Of a stretch of DNA of 64,000 nucleotides, positions 58,313 through 64,000 are shown piece after piece. The DNA comes from Blastococcus sp. TF02-8 (GTDB lineage Bacteria > Actinomycetota > Actinomycetes > Mycobacteriales > Geodermatophilaceae). Location: positions 124,001-188,000 of the forward strand of contig NZ_QOHK01000004.1 in NCBI RefSeq assembly GCF_003319175.1, given 5' to 3'. The position numbers were made by a program, and so were the translations under genes. The stretch's first letter is position 1; each line of letters opens with the position of its first letter. Under the pieces are notes generated by a model. The model ran no database searches and was not told where the DNA came from. It saw nothing but the letters and a program-made list of their open reading frames with translations.

Positions 58313-59237
58313 CGTCGACGGCTGCGGTCACCTCGTCGACGGTGATCGCGGCGAGCGCGGGGTCCAGCTCGGTGCCCCACGGGTCGCCGGTGCCGTCCCC
58401 GTGCCAGAGCACCACGTGCTGGGGGCGCGGCGGCGGGCCCCACAGCTCCGGGGAGACCGGCCCGAAGAGCACCACCGAGGGACGGCGGTAGGCGGTGGCC
58501 AGGTGCGCGACCCCGGTGTCCCCGCAGACGACGAGGCGGGCCGCTGCCACGACGGCCGCGAGCTCCGTCGACGTCGTCCGCCCGGCCAGCACGGCGTCGT
58601 CCGGGAGCCCCGCGGCGGACGCGACCGCACGGGCCAGCTCCACCTCCGCCGGCCCGCCGGTGATCCGCACGTCGTGACCGGCGTCGGCGAGGTGGCGGGC
58701 GACGGCGGCGAACCGGTCGGGCGGCCAGCGCCGTCCGGGGTAGGCCGCTCCGGGGTGCACGACCGACGCCCCGGTCACCGGTGCCGGCACGGGCGGGACG
58801 GCGAGGTCGAGCGCGTCGGGGTCGGCCTCGACACCCAGCCCCTCGGAGACCAGCCGGCACCAGCGCCGGACCTCGTGCTCTCCCGGGTACCAGGTCGGGC
58901 CGGGGTAGCCGGGGCTGGCGAAGGTGAGCAGCCGCCCCGGGTGCACAGCGGCGACGATCGCGTGCGAGGCCGGCCCCTTGCCGTGCAGGTCGACGGCGAG
59001 CTCCGGTGGCGGCCCGGCCCAGTCCAGCGGTTCCAGCTCGCGGGCCGGCAGCACCTCGTCGACGGCGTCGATCAGCTCGGCGAGCGGGCGCAGGGCCTCG
59101 GTCGTGGCGAGCACCAGCCGGTGACCCGGCACCGCGGCGCGGACCGCCCGGATGGCGGGCACGCCGGTCAGCAGGTCTCCCAGCCCCAGCGGCCGGAGGA
59201 CCACCGCCGTGGGGCGTGCTGCACCCGGATCGCCCAT
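58290..59237 (-). CDS. Glycosyltransferase family 9 (heptosyltransferase-like)
   Basis: The 315-residue protein matches GT9, the family of ADP-heptose:LPS heptosyltransferases. It begins AVVLRPLGLGDLLTGVPAIRAVR and contains SVVHPGAAYPGRRWPPDRFAAVARHL and CGDTGVAHLATAYRRPSVVLFGPVSPELWGPP. Actinobacterial GT9 proteins occur in cell-wall glycan loci even though LPS is absent, so the acceptor is probably a wall or exopolysaccharide. ATG start overlapping the hldE stop by one base (TGATG). It is the last gene of the operon. Confidence 0.9.
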   Translation of the reverse strand: MGDPGAARPTAVVLRPLGLGDLLTGVPAIRAVRAAVPGHRLVLATTEALRPLAELIDAVDEVLPARELEPLDWAGPPPELAVDLHGKGPASHAIVAAVHPGRLLTFASPGYPGPTWYPGEHEVRRWCRLVSEGLGVEADPDALDLAVPPVPAPVTGASVVHPGAAYPGRRWPPDRFAAVARHLADAGHDVRITGGPAEVELARAVASAAGLPDDAVLAGRTTSTELAAVVAAARLVVCGDTGVAHLATAYRRPSVVLFGPVSPELWGPPPRPQHVVLWHGDGTGDPWGTELDPALAAITVDEVTAAVDALPTPGD

Positions 59238-60595
59238 CAGAGCTGCGAGCGCTCGACCAGGGCGGTGGTCGAGTGGCCGTCCAGGTACGGGAGGACGACG
59301 GCCTGCCCGCCCCACGTACGCAGCACCTCGGCCTCGGGCAGGTCGGCGCCGGCGTAGTCGCCGCCCTTGGCCCACACGTCGGGGCGGAGGCGCTCGAGCA
59401 CCGCGGACGGCGTGTCCTCGTCGAAGACCACCACCGCGTCGACGAACTCCAGCGCCTCCAGCACGCGGGCCCGGTCCGGCGCGCTGACCAGCGGGCGCGA
59501 GGGGCCCTTGAGCCGGCGCACCGAGTCGTCGGAGTTGATGCAGACCACCAGGCAGTCGCCCAGCCCGCGGGCCGCCCGCAGCGTGGCCACGTGCCCGGGG
59601 TGCAGCAGGTCGAAGCACCCCCCGGTGGCGACGACGGTGCCGCCGGCCCTCCGCACCCGGGCGATGACCTCCTCGGCGCCGGCCGCGGCCACCGCGTCCG
59701 GTTCGTCGGCGTCGGCGTCCCAGGCCGTGGCGCCGCCACGGGCGACGAAGGCTCCGGCGAAGGCGACGGCGGCCGCGACCGCCTCCCCGGTCACCGCGCC
59801 GCCGGCCAGCGCGAGCGCGGCGGCCGCGGCGAAGGAGTCGCCGGCGCCGCACGGATCGCCGCTGGTGACCGGGACGGCGGGCACCACCATCGGTGCGCCC
59901 GAGCCGTAGGAGAGCAGCGCCCCGCGGGCACCCATGGTGACCGCGACCGCGCCCACGCCCCAGTGCGCGATGAGGGCCTCGGCCCGCGCACCCACCGCGG
60001 CCAGCCCCTCGCCGGGGATGCCGGGCACCACGCGCGCGGCCTCGGCGGCGTTCGGGGTCACCAGGCGCACGCCGCGCACCGGGTCGGCGCCGCGCGGGTG
60101 CGGGTCCCAGACGACCGGTCCGCGCGCGGCGGCCAGTGCCGCCCGCACGTCGGGTGCTGCCGTCGTCCCCCGGCCGTAGTCGGCCACCAGCACGGCGGCG
60201 GCGTCGCGGATGGCGGCCGCGGCCTCGTCGGGCAGCGCGCCCAGGCCGGCCACGGGTGAGCCGCTGTCCAGCCGGGCGACGGAGTGGTCGCCCACCCGAA
60301 CCCGCTGCTTGACCGCGGTGCCCCCGGTCGCCGGGATCTCGACCAGCCGCACCCGGCCGGCGAGCAGCGCGCGCAGCCGGTCGGCGCCCTCGTCGGAGTC
60401 CATCGGCGCGACCAGCACGACCTCGCGCGCCCCCGCGGCCGCCGCGATGACCGCCGCCAGGGCCGCGCCCCCCGGGCGCTCCCGCCGCTCGATGTCCTCG
60501 ACCACCGGCACCGGCGCGTCGGGCGTGAGCCGGGAGGCCGACCCGACCAGGTCGACGTCGAGCAGCGCGTCGCCGACGACCACCAGCGGCTTCAC
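59237..60595 (-). CDS. hldE: Bifunctional heptose 7-phosphate kinase/heptose 1-phosphate adenylyltransferase (HldE-like)
   Basis: This 452-residue protein joins two enzymes of nucleotide-activated heptose synthesis. The N-terminal ribokinase-like domain (about 1-305) ends in the GAGD anion hole at 250-253 with catalytic Asp253. The C-terminal nucleotidyltransferase domain (from about 318) has GGCFDLLHPGHV at 325-336, including the HxGH signature at 332-335. The overall plan equals E. coli HldE. With GmhA beside it, it should make ADP-heptose (or a related sugar nucleotide); the phosphatase GmhB and epimerase HldD are not in the window. GTG start overlapping the gmhA stop. Confidence 0.88.
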   Translation of the reverse strand: MKPLVVVGDALLDVDLVGSASRLTPDAPVPVVEDIERRERPGGAALAAVIAAAAGAREVVLVAPMDSDEGADRLRALLAGRVRLVEIPATGGTAVKQRVRVGDHSVARLDSGSPVAGLGALPDEAAAAIRDAAAVLVADYGRGTTAAPDVRAALAAARGPVVWDPHPRGADPVRGVRLVTPNAAEAARVVPGIPGEGLAAVGARAEALIAHWGVGAVAVTMGARGALLSYGSGAPMVVPAVPVTSGDPCGAGDSFAAAAALALAGGAVTGEAVAAAVAFAGAFVARGGATAWDADADEPDAVAAAGAEEVIARVRRAGGTVVATGGCFDLLHPGHVATLRAARGLGDCLVVCINSDDSVRRLKGPSRPLVSAPDRARVLEALEFVDAVVVFDEDTPSAVLERLRPDVWAKGGDYAGADLPEAEVLRTWGGQAVVLPYLDGHSTTALVERSQL

Positions 60596-61332
60596 CGGGC
60601 CGCCCCGAGAGCCGGCCCTGTCGGCACGCGCGACGGCTCGGCGAGGACCGCCTCGTCGAACGCGGCGCAGACGAGGTGCAGGGCGACCAGGTGGCACTCC
60701 TGGACGGTCGCCGTCCACGGGGAGTCGATGCACACGGCGTCGTCGGCGACGGCGGCCAGCGGGTTGGGCGCCGGGCCGGTCATCGCCAGCACGGTGATGC
60801 CGCAGTCACGAGCGCGCCGGGCAGCGGCGACGGCGTTCGGCGAGCGGCCGGAGGTCGAGAGCAGCACCAGGACGTCCCCCGGGCGGCCGTGCGCCTCGAC
60901 CTGCCGGGCGAAGAGCTCGTCGGCGGGGTAGTCGTTGGCGATCGCGGTGAGCGAGGAGGTCTCCGCCGTCAGGCAGATCGCGGAGAACGGCGGCCGGTCG
61001 GCCCGGTAGCGGCCCACCAGCTCGGCGGTGAGGTGCTGGGCCTGCGCGGCGCTGCCCCCGTTGCCGGCGGCGAGCAGCCGGCCGCGGGACTCCGCGCACA
61101 GCACGTCGGCCAGCAGCTTCCCCCACCGGTCGAGCGCGCCGAGCTGGCCGTTGAGCGACGCCAGGGCGGCGGTCAGCGAGGCGACGTGGTCGGCGCCGGT
61201 CAGGTGCGTGCAGGTGTCCGGCGCAGGGACGTCCTGCGCGACGCCCCCGAGCGCCGGGTCCTGCGCGACGCCCCCGAGCGCCGGGTCCTGCGCGACCACG
61301 TTCTCGCGGAAGGTGTGCGGGGGGATGCTCAT
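60592..61332 (-). CDS. gmhA: Phosphoheptose isomerase (GmhA-like)
   Basis: The 246-residue SIS-domain protein matches GmhA, which converts sedoheptulose 7-phosphate to D-glycero-D-manno-heptose 7-phosphate. Features are LLAAGNGGSAAQAQHLTAELVGRY and GDVLVLLSTSGRSPNAVAAARRA. A final helix runs CHLVALHLVCAAFD. The first 35 residues carry a 27-bp tandem repeat that encodes VAQDPALGG twice and is not part of the SIS fold. The ATG at 61332 overlaps the upstream stop. A shorter product from an internal start past the repeat is possible. Confidence 0.88.
   Translation of the reverse strand: MSIPPHTFRENVVAQDPALGGVAQDPALGGVAQDVPAPDTCTHLTGADHVASLTAALASLNGQLGALDRWGKLLADVLCAESRGRLLAAGNGGSAAQAQHLTAELVGRYRADRPPFSAICLTAETSSLTAIANDYPADELFARQVEAHGRPGDVLVLLSTSGRSPNAVAAARRARDCGITVLAMTGPAPNPLAAVADDAVCIDSPWTATVQECHLVALHLVCAAFDEAVLAEPSRVPTGPALGAAR
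61231..61297 (-). repeat. 27-bp tandem repeat at the start of gmhA
   Basis: Two perfect 27-bp copies at 61231-61257 and 61258-61284 are followed by 12 further matching bases. In the coding frame the repeat adds whole codons (nine residues per copy), so the frame is kept if copies are lost or gained. Confidence 0.95.
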
Positions 61333-62543
61333 CGGGCGACCTCCACGGGGCGGCGGCGGGCGAGGACCTGCCGGTAGACGTTCTCGGTGTCGGCGACGAC
61401 CCGGCTCCAGCGGTAGCGGGCACGAGCCCGCTGCACGCCGGCCGCGCCGTAGGCGGCGCGGCGCTCCTCGTCGGCCAGCAGAGCGGCGAGCACCTCGCCG
61501 AGGCGCGCCGGGTCACGCGGGGGTACGAGGTCCCCGGTGACCCCGTCGGCGACGGAGTCCTGCAGCCCGCCGACGGCGGTGGCGACGACGGGCCGCCCGC
61601 AGGCCATGGCCTCCAGCGGCGTGATGCCGAACGGCTCGTACCACGGCACCGCGAGGACGACGTCGGCCGAGCGGATCCAGGCCGGGACGTCGGCGCGGGC
61701 CACCGCACCGGTGAACACCAGGCGATCGGCGACCCCGGCGTCGGCGGCCACGGCGCGCAGCCGCCGCACCTCGGGGTCGGCGTCGATCGCGTCCAGGGGC
61801 GGGCCGCCGACGACCACCAGCTCGGCGCCGGGCAGGGCGCGCAGCGCGCGCACGGCGTCGTCGTGCCCCTTGCGCTCGACGATCCGCCCCAGCACCAGCA
61901 GCCGCCGGCGCTCGGAGCGCGGCGCGACCGGCCCGCGGGGCGTGAACACCGAGGTGTCGACGCCGCACGGCACGATCGACACGCGGTCGCTGGGCAGGCC
62001 CAGCCGGCGCAGCTCGAACACCTCGTCGGAGCAGGTGGCCACGACGTGGTCCACGTCGCGGCACAGCCCTCGCTCGAGGTCGATCCGCTCTGCTGGCGAG
62101 GGGTCGGCGTCGCCCTGGTGCCGCCGCTTGACCGAGCCGAGGGCGTGGAAGGTCTGCAGCACGGGGACCGGTCGCAGCAGCCCGGCCGCGGCCTCGACCG
62201 AGGCCAGGCCGCTCATCCAGAAGTGCGCGTGCACGACGTCGGGCGGCGCGGCGGCCCAGTGGTGCCGGAGCACGCGGGCGAACCCGGGCATGTGCTGGAG
62301 CAGCTCGTCCTTGGGCAGCGCCTCGGCGGGGCCCGCGGTCACGTGGACGACGTTGTAGCCGTCCTGCACCACGACCCGCTCGGGCAGCGCGGCGTCGTCG
62401 CGGCGGGTGTGCACCGTGACCTCGTGCCCGCGCTGGGCGAGGCCGGCGGCCAGCGCCGCGACGTGCACGTTCTGCCCGCCGGCGTCCACCCCTCCGATGG
62501 CGGCGAGCGGGCTGGCGTGCTCGCTGACCAGGTCGATCTTCAT
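61329..62543 (-). CDS. Glycosyltransferase family 4
   Basis: This 404-residue GT4 enzyme has the two-domain GT-B plan: GGQNVHVAALAAGLAQRGHEVTVHTR near the N-terminus, VVHAHFWMSG, the donor site LVLGRIVERKGHDDAVRAL, and the E-x7-E motif EPFGITPLEAMACGRPVVAT. It is like the sucrose-phosphate synthase/MshA branch of GT4; the sugars are unknown. ATG start overlapping the upstream stop (ATGA). It belongs to the same leftward operon as the heptose genes. Confidence 0.9.
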   Translation of the reverse strand: MKIDLVSEHASPLAAIGGVDAGGQNVHVAALAAGLAQRGHEVTVHTRRDDAALPERVVVQDGYNVVHVTAGPAEALPKDELLQHMPGFARVLRHHWAAAPPDVVHAHFWMSGLASVEAAAGLLRPVPVLQTFHALGSVKRRHQGDADPSPAERIDLERGLCRDVDHVVATCSDEVFELRRLGLPSDRVSIVPCGVDTSVFTPRGPVAPRSERRRLLVLGRIVERKGHDDAVRALRALPGAELVVVGGPPLDAIDADPEVRRLRAVAADAGVADRLVFTGAVARADVPAWIRSADVVLAVPWYEPFGITPLEAMACGRPVVATAVGGLQDSVADGVTGDLVPPRDPARLGEVLAALLADEERRAAYGAAGVQRARARYRWSRVVADTENVYRQVLARRRPVEVAR

Positions 62544-63520
62544 CGGGTCACCTCCTCCAGGAGCGCGTCCCAGTCGCGCAGGAAGCGGTCCAGTCCGTAG
62601 CGCTCCAGGGCGGCAGCGCGCGCAGCCTTGCCGGCCAGCCGGGCGGCGTCCTCGTCGTGCACGAACTCGCGGACGGCGGTCCACAGCCGGTCGGGCCGGG
62701 TGGAGAGGAACCCGGCCTCGGCCGGCACCGCCTCCACGACCTCGGTGGTGGCCAGACCGACCACGGGCAGGCCCAGGTGCATGGCCTCCAGCAACGAGAG
62801 CCCGAGCGAGGTCCAGCGGACGGGGTGCACGTAGACCCGGCGGCGGGCGAGCTCGGCGTGCATGGCGTGCTGGGGCGGGTCGTCGAACAGCGTGACCCGG
62901 GCCGGGTCCAGGCCGTACTGCTCGTGCAGGCCCGACAGCCCCATGCCGAAGACGTCGACCGGCGCGGCCGCGGCCAGCCCGGGCAACAGGTCGGCGCCGA
63001 CCGTGCGGCCCCGCCGGACCGGCTCGTTGGTGACGACGGCGGCGTGCGGCAGCTCGCCGGTGTACCGCTCCCCGGGGTCGACGATCCCGTGCTCGATGAC
63101 CGTCGTCGGCGCGCGACCGTTGTCGTAGAAGAGCTGGTTGAAGTACGTGACGTGGGCGATCGGGATGTCGCCCTGGTCGGCCATCGGGTGCCGGGTGTGC
63201 GGGACCGGCCCGTCACCGGGCTCCAGCCCCGGCGCGTTGTGCTCCAGGAAGACGGCGGGCAGGTCGCGCCCGGGCTCGCGGCCCAGCCACTCGCGGACCA
63301 GCTCCAGGTCGCGGGGCCGCTGCAGCACCACGACATCGGGCTGCTCCTCCCGCAGCTGCTCCGGGGTCAGCTCGCGGGCCGAGGCCGGCCAGTTCCAGGT
63401 GCGGGCGCGGCCCAGCCCGTCGGGGCCTCGATCCGGGACCACCGGCAGCAGGTACTCGTGCCGGCCCTCGACGAACGCCGTCGTCCACGAGCCGTGCACG
63501 TGCCAGAGCAGGACCTTCAC
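62540..63520 (-). CDS. Putative glycosyltransferase
   Basis: The 326-residue protein looks like a GT-B glycosyltransferase: VLLWHVHGSWTTAFVEGRHEYLLP at the start, and in the second half VYVHPVRWTSLGLSLLEAMHLGLPVVGLAT, which carries the EAMHLGLPVV pattern of GT4-like donor sites. I cannot place it in a named family. Its GTG start overlaps the upstream GT9 stop (GTGA). Donor and acceptor are unknown. Confidence 0.75.
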   Translation of the reverse strand: MKVLLWHVHGSWTTAFVEGRHEYLLPVVPDRGPDGLGRARTWNWPASARELTPEQLREEQPDVVVLQRPRDLELVREWLGREPGRDLPAVFLEHNAPGLEPGDGPVPHTRHPMADQGDIPIAHVTYFNQLFYDNGRAPTTVIEHGIVDPGERYTGELPHAAVVTNEPVRRGRTVGADLLPGLAAAAPVDVFGMGLSGLHEQYGLDPARVTLFDDPPQHAMHAELARRRVYVHPVRWTSLGLSLLEAMHLGLPVVGLATTEVVEAVPAEAGFLSTRPDRLWTAVREFVHDEDAARLAGKAARAAALERYGLDRFLRDWDALLEEVTR

Positions 63521-64000
63521 GCACTCACCAGCTTCTCGACGGCGGCGACGACGTCGGCTGCGCTCACCGACGACAGGCAGGGGTGGCCGGGCACGGGGCA
63601 CTCGCGGGCACGGGTGCCGGCACAGGGGGCGTCCTGGTCGCCGAGCAGCACGGTGGGCACGCCGTAGGGCGCCCACCGCTGCGCCGGGACGACCGGCGAG
63701 AACAGCGAGACCACCGGCGTCCCGACGGCGGCGGCCAGGTGCGCCGGCCCGGTGTTGCCGACGACGACGGCCGCGGCCCCGTCGAGCAGCGCGGCCATCT
63801 CCGGCAGCGAGGTGGAGCCACCCAGATCCACGCCGCGGGTGCCGGCGACGAACGCGGTGAGCTCCCGTTCGGCCGGGCCACCGGTGACCAGCACCCGGTG
63901 GCCGGCGTCGACCAGGGCCTCGACCGCTTCGGCGCAGCGCTGAGCGGGCCAGGCGCGGGCGGGCACGGAGGCGCCGGGGTGCAGCACGATGTATCCGGGC
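63517..64000 (-). CDS. Glycosyltransferase family 9, C-terminal part (runs off the window)
   Basis: Only the C-terminal 160 or so residues are in the window; the frame is open to the right edge. It has LHPGASVPARAWPAQRCAEAV, VLVTGGPAERELT and VVVGNTGPAHLAAAVGTPVVSLFSP, which match the donor-binding half of GT9 heptosyltransferases. A cysteine-rich APCAGTRARECPVPGHPC segment lies between them and the end, as in some GT9 proteins. Its stop overlaps the start of the next gene. It is a second GT9 of the operon. Confidence 0.85.
   Translation of the reverse strand, partial: PGYIVLHPGASVPARAWPAQRCAEAVEALVDAGHRVLVTGGPAERELTAFVAGTRGVDLGGSTSLPEMAALLDGAAAVVVGNTGPAHLAAAVGTPVVSLFSPVVPAQRWAPYGVPTVLLGDQDAPCAGTRARECPVPGHPCLSSVSAADVVAAVEKLVSA

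Noticed and set aside
61231-61297. A possible CRISPR array in the 27-bp repeat of gmhA
   Set aside because: The copies are contiguous without spacers and are in frame with the gene.

Overview
This window is a stretch of bacterial chromosome from a very high G+C actinobacterium. GTG starts and four-base ATGA/GTGA gene overlaps are common. Promoters are TANNNT hexamers placed 6-8 bases before start codons. The gene content (Mrp antiporter, PonA2-type penicillin-binding protein, F420-type PPOX protein, two ArsA-like ATPases, DUF2630) fits Actinobacteria, and the overall look suggests Geodermatophilaceae or a close relative (Blastococcus, Modestobacter, Geodermatophilus). That family assignment is inference. 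I see no phage, insertion sequence, CRISPR array or plasmid functions, and coding density is close to complete.

Layout, left to right. 1-7.8 kb: a NUDIX/RidA/DUF4177 operon runs leftward from a divergent promoter. Facing it are two ArsA/Get3-like ATPases, a bifunctional penicillin-binding protein with a PASTA domain, YqeY and a membrane-linked metallophosphoesterase. This is the order of the Mycobacterium tuberculosis Rv3678c-Rv3683 block but without whiB4. 7.8-12.2 kb: tRNA-Pro, two CNNM/CBS membrane proteins and an S9 peptidase. 12.2-19 kb: lysC-asd (leftward), a phospholipase D-like protein, a small lipoprotein, and leuA preceded by a leucine-rich leader peptide and hairpin. 19-25.4 kb: a seven-subunit Mrp Na+/H+ antiporter encoded by six overlapping genes (mnhA and mnhB are fused). 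25.4-32.4 kb: an ABC-F ATPase, two pirins plus a PPOX flavoprotein behind a perfect 14-bp palindrome, a TPM/coiled-coil membrane protein, and a solo Rieske protein.

32.4-38 kb: an oligopeptide-type ABC transporter (binding protein, two permeases, one fused double ATPase). 38-45 kb: recR-ybaB-dnaX with the SRP RNA gene just upstream, an EamA transporter, tRNA-Ser(GGA), and an unknown small protein with a Ser/Thr kinase. 45-49 kb: tRNA-Ser(CGA), then tadA with three coupled partners, divergent tyrA, and DUF2630. 49-55 kb: a PucR-type regulator divergent from a LivGFHM-type ABC transporter and its binding protein. 55-64 kb: a UDP-glucuronate decarboxylase-like SDR, a hybrid binding-protein/VWA membrane protein, and, facing it, a leftward glycoconjugate operon (GT9, unknown GT, GT4, GmhA, HldE, GT9) that runs off the right edge.

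The conserved core (amino-acid biosynthesis, recR-dnaX-ffs, tadA-tyrA, ArsA pair-ponA) follows the M. tuberculosis order around Rv3678-Rv3754 as I remember it, so the transporter, pirin, Mrp and heptose-type blocks can be read as lineage-specific insertions between conserved anchors. The most informative non-obvious signals are the leuA leader peptide, the repeated leaderless-promoter spacing, several operator-like palindromes, and two in-frame tandem repeats (dnaX and gmhA).
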